Notes: generated by a model not told the origin, from the letters alone. Numbered from the stretch's first letter, positions 24,196-33,616 are shown. The stretch: DNA of 64,000 nucleotides from Lachnospiraceae bacterium AF51-6-b8A (GCA_027682585.1 JAQCZH010000001.1:1-64000); one strand, 5' to 3'. Numbers and translations: made by a program.

Positions 24196-24903
24196 ATGTT
24201 AATGCGGGACAATATTCTTGAGACAAGAGAGCTGACCAAGAAATTCGGAGGACAATATGCGGTGCGGGGGATTTCCCTGCAAATCAAGAGAAACAGTATC
24301 TATGGCCTCCTGGGACCGAATGGAGCAGGAAAGTCCACAAGCCTGAAACTGATTCTTGGACTCCTGCGTCCAACCGAAGGTCAGATTCTATTTGACGGGG
24401 AGAACTGGAGGCGTGAACATCTTGCCAAAATCGGCGCCCTGATTGAGGAACCGGCTCTTTACGCTAATTTGACGGCAAGAGAGAATTTACTGGTGCATAC
24501 CAGACTGCTGGGACTTCCGAAGGAGAAGATCGACGAAGTATTGAATACGGTTGACTTAAAGGACACGGGGTCAAAACGTGTTGCGCAATTTTCGATGGGG
24601 ATGAAAGAGAGACTGGGCATCGCAATGGCACTGCTGAATGATCCATCGCTGCTGATATTGGATGAACCGACCAATGGATTGGACCCGATCGGGATTCAAG
24701 AGCTCAGAGAATTGATCGCCGGTTTCCCGAAGAAGGGAATGACGGTGATTCTTTCCAGCCACATTCTGTCTGAACTGGAACAGCTTGTTGATGAAGTTGG
24801 AATTATTGACAGGGGTCAGCTTGTCTACCAGGGAGAACCGGATCATGAAGAAGATTTAGAGACCTTCTTCATGGACAGAATAAGAAAGGGAGGGCGGTTA
24901 TGA
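24196..24903 (+). CDS. ABC transporter ATP-binding protein, lantibiotic-immunity (CprA/LanF) type
   Basis: A 235-residue ABC ATPase with Walker A GPNGAGKST, signature FSMGMKERLG, Walker B LLILDEPTNGLDP and the switch histidine in SSHILSELEQ. It resembles the ATPases of lantibiotic self-protection and of the CprABC antimicrobial-peptide resistance exporter of Clostridioides difficile. It overlaps the first permease by 4 bp. A two-component system follows. No bacteriocin precursor or modification gene is in the window, so resistance rather than production is likely. Confidence 0.9.
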   Translation: MLMRDNILETRELTKKFGGQYAVRGISLQIKRNSIYGLLGPNGAGKSTSLKLILGLLRPTEGQILFDGENWRREHLAKIGALIEEPALYANLTARENLLVHTRLLGLPKEKIDEVLNTVDLKDTGSKRVAQFSMGMKERLGIAMALLNDPSLLILDEPTNGLDPIGIQELRELIAGFPKKGMTVILSSHILSELEQLVDEVGIIDRGQLVYQGEPDHEEDLETFFMDRIRKGGRL

Positions 24904-25664
24904 GGGGCTTGTCGTCAGAACTGCTGAAATACAGGAGAACAATGACAGAGAAATTGCTTGTGTTACTCCCTCTTTTCTTTGTCCTGCAGGCTCTGCCGAG
25001 TCTTTGGCTTATGCCGGCCGGGGTGGTGAGAAAATGGGAGAATGTGACCTCCATGGTCTTTAATCTCTGGACGGTTGCCTTTTTGCCTTTTGGGATTGCC
25101 TTACTTGCCTATCTGGTTGACCTGCAGGAAAAGAGGGCCGGAAATTATCGCGGCCTGCGTGTGCGTGCCTATGCACCCTGGCGCCTGTGGATTGACAAAG
25201 TCCTTGTCATGTCGATCTTCTTGCTCATCACATCAATGGTTCTGCTTATCGCGACGATCTTTTCCGGTCTGATCACAGTGACAGAGGGGAAGTGGGCCAT
25301 TCCCTGGAGCAAAATACTGTTGGCTGTTTTCTTCTCGTGGTTTACATCCCTGGCACTGATCCCACTCCAGCTGTGGATTGCAGCATGGAAGGGCATGTTT
25401 GCCGGTATGGGGATGGGATTTGCAGGGATGGTGTCGGGAATTGCGCTGGCCGCAAAGCCCTTCTGGTATCTGTCCCCCTGGGCCTGGAGTATACGTATGA
25501 TGTGCCCTATCTTACAGTTAAACCCGAACGGTGTTATGATGGATGCCTCCGATGCCCTGCAGGATTCCTCGGTACTCCCGCTGGGTCTGCTTTTATCTCT
25601 TGGAGCTTCTTTCGTGGTTGCCGGGATCAGTGCATTTTGCTTTCAGCGGAGGGATTGTCAATGA
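24900..25664 (+). CDS. Lantibiotic-immunity type ABC permease (first subunit)
   Basis: A 254-residue protein with six predicted hydrophobic segments, of the MutE/EpiE (LanE) and CprB permease type. The short cytoplasmic start MRGLSSELLKYRRTMTEKLL precedes the first helix. Overlaps of ATGA type on both sides couple it to the ATPase and to the second permease. It would form a heterodimeric exporter or expulsion pump for membrane-active peptides (family knowledge). Confidence 0.85.
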   Translation: MRGLSSELLKYRRTMTEKLLVLLPLFFVLQALPSLWLMPAGVVRKWENVTSMVFNLWTVAFLPFGIALLAYLVDLQEKRAGNYRGLRVRAYAPWRLWIDKVLVMSIFLLITSMVLLIATIFSGLITVTEGKWAIPWSKILLAVFFSWFTSLALIPLQLWIAAWKGMFAGMGMGFAGMVSGIALAAKPFWYLSPWAWSIRMMCPILQLNPNGVMMDASDALQDSSVLPLGLLLSLGASFVVAGISAFCFQRRDCQ

Positions 25665-26449
25665 TTTCACTTTTGTCATCGGAATGGCTCAAAACAAAAA
25701 GAACAGGGATCCGCTGGCTTGGTTTTTTGCTTCCGCCTCTCTTTTCTCTGGCAGTCGCCGGATATATTGTACTGCGGGGGCAGCTGAGCGAGACAGAGAT
25801 CTTTCAGCTCTTTTTCTTCTCCTGGGAGGGATTGATGGTGCCGATCATGACCGGTATCCTTGCGGCTTCTCTTGTGCAGGAGGAGGCCTTTGCCGGTAAT
25901 TTCACAGGATATCTTACAACGAGCATTGACAGAAAGAAGCTCTATTTCAGTAAGTACCTGTTTTTGCTTCTCTTTCATTTCGTCAGCGCGATTCTGGCTT
26001 TTTTTGTGTTTCAACTGACGATGCAGATCGGCTCGCCGGACGCCGTTAAGGGCTGGGTTATTTTTGCCCTTGCCCTGATTCTGGGTCTGTTCGGCGCACT
26101 TCCTCTGCTGGCAATCCATCTGTGGGCCAGCTTTGTGTGGGGGACGGGGATTTCGATCGGGATAGGAATCGGAGGTCTTATTTCCTCTATGGCTCTCGGA
26201 ACATCTGTACTCGCTGACCGGGTCTGGATTTTGATGCCCTGGCTGTGGCCCTATCGTATGGCCGGATTACCGGGGGCCTATTTGAAATTTACGGCGGGGA
26301 TGGATCGGCCTCCGGTTGAGATCGCCTCGGGCGCTGTCGCACGGCAGTTCCTGACAGGGAACCTTGTGCTTTTGATCAGTCTTGTGATTTTTTGCGCAGG
26401 AGCTATGGTCTGGTTTAACAGCTGGGAGGGGAGAAAATCCCAGGAATAG
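25661..26449 (+). CDS. Lantibiotic-immunity type ABC permease (second subunit)
   Basis: A 262-residue permease with six hydrophobic segments, of the MutG/EpiG (LanG) and CprC type. The start MISLLSSEWLKTKRTGIRW parallels the first permease. The open frame extends back to 25292 inside the first permease, but the ATG at 25661 overlaps its stop (ATGA), the usual coupled start. The N-terminal cytoplasmic helix and C-terminal WFNSWEGRKS are typical of this class. Confidence 0.85.
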   Translation: MISLLSSEWLKTKRTGIRWLGFLLPPLFSLAVAGYIVLRGQLSETEIFQLFFFSWEGLMVPIMTGILAASLVQEEAFAGNFTGYLTTSIDRKKLYFSKYLFLLLFHFVSAILAFFVFQLTMQIGSPDAVKGWVIFALALILGLFGALPLLAIHLWASFVWGTGISIGIGIGGLISSMALGTSVLADRVWILMPWLWPYRMAGLPGAYLKFTAGMDRPPVEIASGAVARQFLTGNLVLLISLVIFCAGAMVWFNSWEGRKSQE

Positions 26450-26493
26450 GATATATTGAATGTGGGATATTTTCGCGCAGGAGCTGAGGAAAG

Positions 26494-27186
26494 ATGAGTA
26501 AAATTCTGCTGATTGACGATGAAGTCGAATTGCTTATGCTTCTGAAAAACGAGTTGGAGGCGCGAGGGCACCGGGTCCTGACTGCCTATCGGGGAGAAGA
26601 GGGAATCGCGCTTGCCAGACAGGAGCCGGATCTGATTCTTCTCGATATCATGATGCCGGATATGAATGGATTTGAAGTCTGTCGGGCGATCCGGGATCAG
26701 ATCCTGTGTCCGATTCTTTTTTTGAGTGCAAAACAGGCGGAAAGCGATAAAGTCCATGCGTTGACACTGGGAGGAGATGATTTCATATCCAAACCATTCG
26801 GACTCAGAGAACTTCTGGCCCGGATTGAGGCAAATCTTCGGAGGGAACAGAGATCTCAGGAGAACCATCATCAGAAAAAACGTGCCAGACTCTATTTTGC
26901 TGACTTAAGCCTTGATCTGCTGGAGCACAGAGTTCGAATCGGCGATACGGAGATCCCCCTGTCCAGGCGGGAATATGAAATTGTAGAACTCCTGGCTCTT
27001 CGGGCCGGTCAGGTCTTTTCCAGAGAACATATCTATGAGAGGGTATGGGGCTGTGACGCCGAGGGAGATGCCTATACGGTCGTAGAACATATTCGGAAAA
27101 TAAGAAAGAAATTTGCGCAAGTGTCTTCGGAGAAAGAATATATCTCCACCGTCTGGGGGATCGGCTACCGCTGGGAGCGCCTTTGA
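26494..27186 (+). CDS. OmpR-family response regulator
   Basis: A 230-residue regulator. The receiver domain has the phospho-acceptor in LILLDIMMPDMNG, the acidic pair near IDDEVE and the conserved Lys in ISKPFG. The C-terminal winged-helix DNA-binding domain carries SRREYEIVELLAL and YTVVEHIRKIRKKF. It begins 44 bp after the exporter genes and 8 bp before the histidine kinase. By analogy with CprR/LanR it probably activates the exporter genes on peptide challenge. Confidence 0.93.
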   Translation: MSKILLIDDEVELLMLLKNELEARGHRVLTAYRGEEGIALARQEPDLILLDIMMPDMNGFEVCRAIRDQILCPILFLSAKQAESDKVHALTLGGDDFISKPFGLRELLARIEANLRREQRSQENHHQKKRARLYFADLSLDLLEHRVRIGDTEIPLSRREYEIVELLALRAGQVFSREHIYERVWGCDAEGDAYTVVEHIRKIRKKFAQVSSEKEYISTVWGIGYRWERL

Positions 27187-27193
27187 AAGAGAG

Positions 27194-28651
27194 ATGAGAA
27201 TGAGAAAACAATCACTTGTGGTCAGCTTTCGAATGACGGTCACCTGGATCGCTGTAGCATCCATTGCGGCGACCCTGCTCACCCTGGCTGTCGCTTTTGC
27301 CCTGTATCTTCTGGAAGAAAACAGGGGGATCTATCCGGCCAATTATCATGAGAGGCAGATCCCGGCGATTGAGCAGTATGTGCGGCAGATGAATACGGAT
27401 CTGCTGTCAAAGGAGAGGGAAGAGGATCTGAGCGGAGTGATTGGTGATCAGGGAATTCGCTATCAGGTTGTCGATGGGCAGGGGAAATTTCTGTATGGGA
27501 CAGAGACAAATCCGGTTTTTTCATCCAGAGGAGACCTGGTTCGTCATCTGAATATTACCAGCATCTATCAGGAGAAAAATAAATATCTGTCACTTGTTCC
27601 CCTGCTTGGGGAAGATGGGGAGATTCAGGGTGCCGTTGCTCTTGTCTATCAGGTGAAAATGTTTCCGGTCAATTCTAGGGGTTCATGGGTGTCAGTACTG
27701 TTAAACGGAGCTTTTTTTTCTCCAATTGTCTATATTGTCTTGTTTACCATGTACTTTTCCAGACGCTTTATCAGAAGAATCAACCAGCCCCTGCAGCTTC
27801 TGCAGGAGGCCGCAGAGAAGATCAAGAGAAGAGATCTGGACTTTCAAATCAACTACCATGCTGACAATGAGTTGGGACAACTTTGCAAGGCTTTCTCGGA
27901 GATGCAGGAGGAATTGCGGAAGTCTCTGTCTGCGCAGTGGAAGATGGAACAGGAGCGTATTGAGATGGTTGATGCTCTGGCGCATGACATAAAAACGCCC
28001 GCCTCTATCATTTTGGCCTATACGGAATCTCTGCTGGATCATCCACATATGGATCCGGATCAGTCCAGGCGGTACCTGTCGGTGATTGAGAGAAACGCGA
28101 GGAAATGTACCCGTCTGGCCCGGCAGATGAAGGAGGCCTCCGAGTCGGAGCAGGCAGGGAGTAAGGCAGAATATGTCAGAATGAACCTGTACAGTTTCCT
28201 TGAACAGAAAGTAAGGGAATACCGCCTGCAGGCAAAAGAAAAGAGGATTGAGATACAATTGTGCGATGACAAAAGCCTGCATGCGTCTTATACCCTCGAC
28301 CGAAATAAGCTGGATCGTATCTTCGATAATATCCTGTCAAACAGTTTATCTTACACGCCCGCAGGTGGATATATCCGTATCCGCGCATTTGCAGATGGGG
28401 AAGTCATACGATATCAGCTGTCCGATACGGGATCCGGTTTTGTCGGAAGGGACTTAGAACACGCAACAGAGCGGTTTTACAGGGGAGATGAGGGCAGACA
28501 CAGCGGGGATGGGCACTCGGGCCTTGGACTCTATACGGTAAAACAGCTTGTCAGCCAAATGGGGGGAGAGCTGGACCTGTCAAACGAAGAAGATGGCGGA
28601 GCCTGCGTGCGGTTCTCCCAGAGGATTTGCTCTGACTCGGATGATGTCTGA
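27194..28651 (+). CDS. Sensor histidine kinase
   Basis: A 485-residue kinase. It has two membrane helices (~15-40 and ~155-180) around an extracytoplasmic sensor of ~115 residues, then HAMP, HisKA with the phospho-acceptor in DALAHDIKTPASII, and HATPase with DNILSNSLSYTP, DTGSGF and HSGLGLYTVK. The longer open frame starts at 27113 inside the response regulator; the ATG at 27194 (or 27200) follows GAAAGAGAG and begins the first helix. The medium-sized external loop fits CprK/LanK-type kinases. The gene converges on the L,D-transpeptidase gene with 26 bp between stops and no obvious terminator. Confidence 0.92.
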   Translation: MRMRKQSLVVSFRMTVTWIAVASIAATLLTLAVAFALYLLEENRGIYPANYHERQIPAIEQYVRQMNTDLLSKEREEDLSGVIGDQGIRYQVVDGQGKFLYGTETNPVFSSRGDLVRHLNITSIYQEKNKYLSLVPLLGEDGEIQGAVALVYQVKMFPVNSRGSWVSVLLNGAFFSPIVYIVLFTMYFSRRFIRRINQPLQLLQEAAEKIKRRDLDFQINYHADNELGQLCKAFSEMQEELRKSLSAQWKMEQERIEMVDALAHDIKTPASIILAYTESLLDHPHMDPDQSRRYLSVIERNARKCTRLARQMKEASESEQAGSKAEYVRMNLYSFLEQKVREYRLQAKEKRIEIQLCDDKSLHASYTLDRNKLDRIFDNILSNSLSYTPAGGYIRIRAFADGEVIRYQLSDTGSGFVGRDLEHATERFYRGDEGRHSGDGHSGLGLYTVKQLVSQMGGELDLSNEEDGGACVRFSQRICSDSDDV

Positions 28652-28677
28652 CTGGGAAGAGGTCTGGCGAAAGAACC

Positions 28678-30231
28678 CTACTTCTTGACATAGGATCTGG
28701 CATTGGAGATGCGGTTGTTGTCAGTGGTCAGTTCGACCGGCTCACGGTAGTAGGAGACGACAGGAGTGCCATCCGGGATATTCTCATAGACCCACTTGGC
28801 GGCTTCAAGAGGCAGGTTGATACAGCCGTGCGATCCCCTGGTCAGATATTCCTTTCCTCCGAAGACATGTTTCCAGGAGGCATCGTGGAAGCCGACATCT
28901 GAGGCCCAGACGGTAAAATACTGGACGGGTGACTCGTAATCCTCTCCCTTCAGGACAGCGGGGGACTTGCGGTAGATGATACGGAAAATGCCGTCGGGAG
29001 AGCCGCTGCCCTTGGACATATTGCCGGAGACGATGTCGCTCTCCCAGACGCGGGAACCGTCCCTGACGTAATACATGTGCTGGTTGCTGTAATCCAGTTC
29101 CACATAGGTCTTGCCGATATCATCGCCGATGGGGCCAAGCGCTGTCTGCTCCCAGTTAGGCTCCCGGGTCACCGCCTGCTCCGCCTCGATCTCCTGAGAC
29201 AGCTGTTCGATTTCCTTCTTCTTGGACACGACCCATCCGTAGGTGCCGCCGGAGACCTCAATATCATCCCCCTTCTGGGTGTGGAAGGGGCGCTTGGAAC
29301 CATAGGTGTTGAGCTCATGGGCCAGGCGGTCTACAAACTGACGGAGGCCGTCCGGATTGAGGCTGACATTGAAATTTTCGTCAATCTGAAGCATGGAGAA
29401 GATATCTGCTTTGGACAGGGAGGCTTCTTTGCCCTGCACCCGGTAGCTGACAGTGGACCTGGCATAGGAATCAATTTTGGCGCAGGCCGCCTTGATGGCG
29501 GGATCATCTGTCCTTCGGCTGGGGGCGGTGTAGTCGCTGTCCGGCAGGGTCAACTGGCTCTTTTGATCCGAGATCGCCCCTTTGACATCGGAGAGAATCT
29601 GATCCGCTTTGATTCCCCAGTCTCCCTGGCTGACCTCATACTTGTCGCCAAAGAAGGTGATTCTGGCATCACCCGGCTCGGGGGACTGGCTCAGGATCGG
29701 CTTGAGCAGGGCCTTCAGCAGGGCCTCATCATAGCTGACGGCGGGGGAATAGTGATGCCCGGTGAAAATGTCAAGGGGCCAGAAGAAGATATTCTGCGCC
29801 CGCAGGGCTTTCCTGGCAAGAAGCATGTGATCCTGATCAGCATAGGTCAGTCCAATGGCACTCCCCTCTAAGGTCACATCATGGCTGTTCTTGTCCTTGA
29901 TCGAAAGGCGGTACTGACCGTTGGTCCTGGCCAAATCACGGGCAAGGGCGGAAGGCCTCATAAGGGAGGCATCGACGCTTCCCACACTGGAGTTGGGAAG
30001 AAAATGCCCCCAGAAGAAGAAGAGGCCGCCTGCGTAGATCAGAAGAAGCAGAAGAACGATTGCCAGACCGATCGCCCTGCAGTCAATGGATTTTCTTTCA
30101 TCGGGATTCGGGTCGGGAGCAGGATTTTCCTGGTTGGGGCTGGAAGCTGTGTCTTCCGCCGCCTTACGCATGCTGCGAGGCCTGGCAGGAACCATCGTTA
30201 TTTCTGTTTCTGCATTTGGTTCTTGCTTCAT
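28678..30231 (-). CDS. L,D-transpeptidase with putative peptidoglycan-binding region
   Basis: A 517-residue protein with a ~65-residue Pro/charged cytoplasmic N-terminus, one membrane helix (IGLAIVLLLLLIYAGGLFFF), an external region with repeated PG_binding_4-type segments, and a C-terminal YkuD catalytic domain with H468 and catalytic C470 in SHGCINL. L,D-transpeptidases make 3-3 crosslinks in the wall and use beta-lactam-insensitive chemistry. The order matches Ldt-fm of Enterococcus faecium. The start at 30231 (ATG after GGGGGAACAC) is preferred over an in-frame GTG at 30282. It diverges from the ABC-F gene. Confidence 0.9.
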   Translation of the reverse strand: MKQEPNAETEITMVPARPRSMRKAAEDTASSPNQENPAPDPNPDERKSIDCRAIGLAIVLLLLLIYAGGLFFFWGHFLPNSSVGSVDASLMRPSALARDLARTNGQYRLSIKDKNSHDVTLEGSAIGLTYADQDHMLLARKALRAQNIFFWPLDIFTGHHYSPAVSYDEALLKALLKPILSQSPEPGDARITFFGDKYEVSQGDWGIKADQILSDVKGAISDQKSQLTLPDSDYTAPSRRTDDPAIKAACAKIDSYARSTVSYRVQGKEASLSKADIFSMLQIDENFNVSLNPDGLRQFVDRLAHELNTYGSKRPFHTQKGDDIEVSGGTYGWVVSKKKEIEQLSQEIEAEQAVTREPNWEQTALGPIGDDIGKTYVELDYSNQHMYYVRDGSRVWESDIVSGNMSKGSGSPDGIFRIIYRKSPAVLKGEDYESPVQYFTVWASDVGFHDASWKHVFGGKEYLTRGSHGCINLPLEAAKWVYENIPDGTPVVSYYREPVELTTDNNRISNARSYVKK

Positions 30232-30313
30232 GTGTTCCCCCAACTGAACGGAAATAGGTATGCCATAAGGACATATCCACACGGGAGAATAAGCTATTCC
30301 CGGCGAGTGACCT

Positions 30314-30357
30314 TTGACATGGTTACTGAATAAATTATAGCATGTGACTATGCTATA
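30314..30357. promoter_or_regulatory. ABC-F promoter with 8-bp-arm palindrome
   Basis: TTGACA (30314-30319), 16 bp, TATAGC (30336-30341) form a plus-strand promoter. Starting at the -10 is a perfect dyad TATAGCAT (30336-30343) and ATGCTATA (30350-30357) with a 6-bp centre. The minus strand also has TATAAT here, so one repressor site could block both the ABC-F and the L,D-transpeptidase genes. The ABC-F start (30367) is only ~19 bases from the predicted transcript start and has no clear ribosome site. Confidence 0.6.
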
Positions 30358-30366
30358 ATGCGATCC

Positions 30367-32277
30367 ATGAATATTCTAAACTTAGAGCATGTCACGAAGG
30401 CATTTGCCAATCGAACCATATTAGATGATATTACGGTTGGAATCGGAGATAGAGATAAGATCGGCCTGATCGGAGTGAATGGAACCGGCAAGTCCACCCT
30501 TTTAGCCATTGCGGCAGGGGTTATGGAGGCGGATTCCGGCCAGGTAGTTCGGGGAGGGAAGGTGTGTATCTCCTATCTGTCTCAGAATCCGGTCTTTGAT
30601 GAGAAGAAAAATCTTCTGGATAATGTTGTTGCCGCTGTCAGGGGCAGGGAAGGCTACTGGGACATAACGGGGGAAGTACGGGCCATGCTCCTGCGTTTTG
30701 GCTTAGAGGATCCGGAGGCGGATCCTGCCGTCCTGTCCGGAGGCCAGAGGAAGAGAGCTGCCCTGGTGGCGGCTCTTCTGACCCCGGCGAACCTGCTGAT
30801 TTTGGATGAGCCGACCAACCACCTGGACTATGAGATGGTGGAGTGGCTGCAGAATTACCTTAAGAGTTATCGGGGCGCTATTCTCATGGTGACACACGAC
30901 CGCTATTTCCTGGACGCGGTTACAGATCAGATTTTGGAGATCGACAGGGCAAATTCCTACTGTTATGAGACAAACTACACAGGTTACCTGGAGCGCAAGC
31001 AGGCCCGTCTTGACGATGCTGCCGCCACAGAACGCAAGATGGCAGCTCTCTATAAGAAGGATCTGGCCTGGATGCAGAGGGGAGCCAGAGCCAGATCCAC
31101 GAAGCAGAAGGCGCATATTCAGCGCTTTGAAGCTCTCAGAGATCGCGATCCTCTGGTAGAAGAGCGCAGGGTGCAGATCAGTGCCCTGTCCTCCCGCCTG
31201 GGCGGCAAGACCATTCTCCTGGATGGGATCTCCAAGTCTTACGGAGAGCACAGGCTCTTTTACGACGTCAGCTATCATTTCAACAGGAATGACCGGATTG
31301 GTATTGTCGGTTCCAACGGCTGTGGGAAGTCCACTCTTCTGCGGACCATTCTGGGACAGGAAATGCCTGATACAGGAGAAGTTGAGATCGGACAGACGGT
31401 GCAGTTCGGTTATTTCAGCCAGGAGAATGAGGAGTTGGACGAATCGCTTCGGGTCATTGATTATGTCAGAGAACAGGCAGATAATATCCGCACGCCGGAG
31501 GGGCTGGTCTCCGCTTCGAATATGTGCGAGCGGTTTCTCTTCGACAGTCAGATGCAGTACGCTCCCATTGCCAGGCTCTCCGGAGGGGAGAAGCGCAGAC
31601 TCTGTCTGCTTCGTGTCCTGATGGCTGCTCCCAACGTCCTGATTCTGGATGAGCCGACCAATGATCTGGATATCCAGACCCTCCAGGTGCTGGAAGATTA
31701 TCTGGATCAATTCGCAGGCATTTTAATTGTGGTCTCTCACGATCGCTACTTCCTGGACCGTGTGGTCACCCGTGTTCTTTATTTTCGCCCGGATGGAAGC
31801 ATAGGGCAGTCTGAGGGCGGATACAGAGAGTATAAGGAGCGTCTTAGGGCAGCAGGAAAGGCGCTTGTGGCAGGGAATACGGATGGGAATTTGCGGACGG
31901 GGACTGTTGGCAGGGACAGTTATGGAAGTCAAGCGGTCGGCCTGCCGGGGCAGAAGACAGGGGAAGAGGATGCGCCATTTGCTTCTGCTGGGAACTCCGA
32001 GGAAAAGAAGAGCAGGGAGAGCTGGAAGAAGCCCAGGGTCAGGACGAAACTATCCTATGCGGAGCAGAGGGAATACGACTCCATCACGAAAGAGATAGAG
32101 GTCATGGAGAAGCGGTCGAAGGAGATTGATCAAAAGATGCTTGCGCATCCGACGGATGTGGGGCTTCTGGCGGATCTGACCAAAGAGAAAGAAGAACTGG
32201 AAGCAGAACTGGAAGCCAGGATGGAACGGTATTTTGAGTTGGAGGAGATGATAGATTTATTTGGGAAGAATCGCTAG
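30367..32277 (+). CDS. ABC-F family ATPase
   Basis: A 636-residue protein with two ABC domains in tandem and no membrane segments. Walker A motifs are GVNGTGKST and GSNGCGKST, signatures are LSGGQRKRA and LSGGEKRRL, and both Walker B segments read LILDEPTN. A linker with a charged P-site-tRNA-interaction-type region (RKQARLDDAAATERK) joins them. A C-terminal coiled-coil extension (~500-636) contains a Gly/Ser-rich insertion. ABC-F proteins bind ribosomes and act in translation or antibiotic protection; Uup-like members have this C-terminal coil. The ATG at 30367 is chosen because the upstream ATG at 30358 overlaps the promoter palindrome. Confidence 0.92.
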   Translation: MNILNLEHVTKAFANRTILDDITVGIGDRDKIGLIGVNGTGKSTLLAIAAGVMEADSGQVVRGGKVCISYLSQNPVFDEKKNLLDNVVAAVRGREGYWDITGEVRAMLLRFGLEDPEADPAVLSGGQRKRAALVAALLTPANLLILDEPTNHLDYEMVEWLQNYLKSYRGAILMVTHDRYFLDAVTDQILEIDRANSYCYETNYTGYLERKQARLDDAAATERKMAALYKKDLAWMQRGARARSTKQKAHIQRFEALRDRDPLVEERRVQISALSSRLGGKTILLDGISKSYGEHRLFYDVSYHFNRNDRIGIVGSNGCGKSTLLRTILGQEMPDTGEVEIGQTVQFGYFSQENEELDESLRVIDYVREQADNIRTPEGLVSASNMCERFLFDSQMQYAPIARLSGGEKRRLCLLRVLMAAPNVLILDEPTNDLDIQTLQVLEDYLDQFAGILIVVSHDRYFLDRVVTRVLYFRPDGSIGQSEGGYREYKERLRAAGKALVAGNTDGNLRTGTVGRDSYGSQAVGLPGQKTGEEDAPFASAGNSEEKKSRESWKKPRVRTKLSYAEQREYDSITKEIEVMEKRSKEIDQKMLAHPTDVGLLADLTKEKEELEAELEARMERYFELEEMIDLFGKNR

Positions 32278-32408
32278 AATACAAGGCATATTCCGTGAAC
32301 TTTCGCTGTTATCAATGATGGGATACTACGCAGCGAATCAAAGGCGTCGCGTTTGTCGGCCTGTGTGAGGTCTCTGAATGAGACAGGAGGAAGGGGGACG
32401 GCTCTATT

Positions 32409-33167
32409 ATGGAAGAAATATTAAATTATCTGACCAGACTTGCCAGGGATATGGTGGCTTGTGGGGCAACCATTGAGCATGTGGAAATTGCCCTGGAGAA
32501 GACGGCAGAAGCCTACCATCTGAGGGAGATGAGCATGGCCATTACCCATCAGCATGTCAGTATCTGTTTCAATGATCGTCAGGGGAAAACCTATATGAAG
32601 CAGATGGATATTCCTGAGATCAGCATTCATCTGGAGAAGCTGAAGGTACTGAATGAGATTTCGTCTGAAATTTCCAGTCAGACTCCTGCGCCCGAGGAGC
32701 TGCGAGGGCGCCTGCGAAAGAGCCGCCAGGTGAGGCAGTATAAGAAAATGACCATAGCCTTGTGTCAGGTTCTGGCCATCTGCAGTATCTGTCTGATCCT
32801 GGGAGGCGGTCTTTCGGATGTGCTCGGAACAGCTGTCGTATCCTTTACCCTCTTTTGGATTAATCAGGGACTTGCCCGACTCAGGACGGTGCAGATTATT
32901 AACAATGTGATCAGTATGTTCGCTGTGACGGTTCTGGCCTTTATTTTAGTGAGGCTCGGGCTGATGCCTGATACCCAGTGGACCCTGATCTCAGTCAGCC
33001 TCTTGATGATTCCGGGAATTCCGCTGATCAATGCTTTTCGCAACTTAATCTGCGGCAATGAGTTCAATGGCGTTATGCAGCTTTTAAATGTGTTCCTGGA
33101 GAGCGCGTCTCTGGCAGCAGGGACATTTCTGGGAGTCATTCTGATGGGAGGAGCGAAGGCATGGTGA
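32409..33167 (+). CDS. Threonine/serine exporter, large subunit (ThrE N-terminal type)
   Basis: A 252-residue protein. It begins with the conserved cytoplasmic amidohydrolase-like domain of ThrE (MVACGATIEHVEIAL, ITHQHVSICF; ~1-115), followed by about five membrane helices. In Corynebacterium ThrE this part and the C-terminal part are one polypeptide; here they are split over two overlapping genes. Exports threonine and serine (family knowledge). The 131-bp gap upstream shows no distinct element. Confidence 0.87.
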   Translation: MEEILNYLTRLARDMVACGATIEHVEIALEKTAEAYHLREMSMAITHQHVSICFNDRQGKTYMKQMDIPEISIHLEKLKVLNEISSEISSQTPAPEELRGRLRKSRQVRQYKKMTIALCQVLAICSICLILGGGLSDVLGTAVVSFTLFWINQGLARLRTVQIINNVISMFAVTVLAFILVRLGLMPDTQWTLISVSLLMIPGIPLINAFRNLICGNEFNGVMQLLNVFLESASLAAGTFLGVILMGGAKAW

Positions 33168-33616
33168 ATTCGATCATTATTTTAATACTGTCTTTTTTGG
33201 CCTCTTTTGGGTTTGGCGTCGCCTTTGAGATTCATGAGAGAGAAAAACTGATCCTGGCCGGCATGGGAGGACTTGTGACAAGACTGGCCTATCTGGTTCT
33301 GATCGCCTTGACGGGAAATCCTTTTGTCACGGTTCTGCTGGCTTCTTTTGCAGCCTCTCTCTATGGGTCTATCCTGGCCAGAGCAAAACATGTTCCGGTG
33401 GCTTTTTTTACATATCCTGCGCTGATTCCTCTGATTCCAGGTGATCTTTTTCACTATATGATCGCATCCATCCTGGTCGGGAATATGCCCCTGGCAAGGA
33501 CGCAGGGAATGCAGTGCGTCCTGCTTCTTCTGGCTTTGAGTATTGGCAGTATCGTCAGCTGGACAACGGTACAGAGCATTCACAGAAAAACGTTCTTCCA
33601 GGAGGATGAGGATTAG
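33161..33616 (+). CDS. Threonine/serine exporter, small subunit (ThrE C-terminal type)
   Basis: A 151-residue membrane protein with four to five helices, of the ThrE_2 (PF12821) type: FGVAFEIHEREKLILAGMGG and FFTYPALIPLIPGDLFHYMI are the characteristic segments. It overlaps the large subunit by 7 bp and surely works with it. Confidence 0.87.
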   Translation: MVNSIIILILSFLASFGFGVAFEIHEREKLILAGMGGLVTRLAYLVLIALTGNPFVTVLLASFAASLYGSILARAKHVPVAFFTYPALIPLIPGDLFHYMIASILVGNMPLARTQGMQCVLLLLALSIGSIVSWTTVQSIHRKTFFQEDED

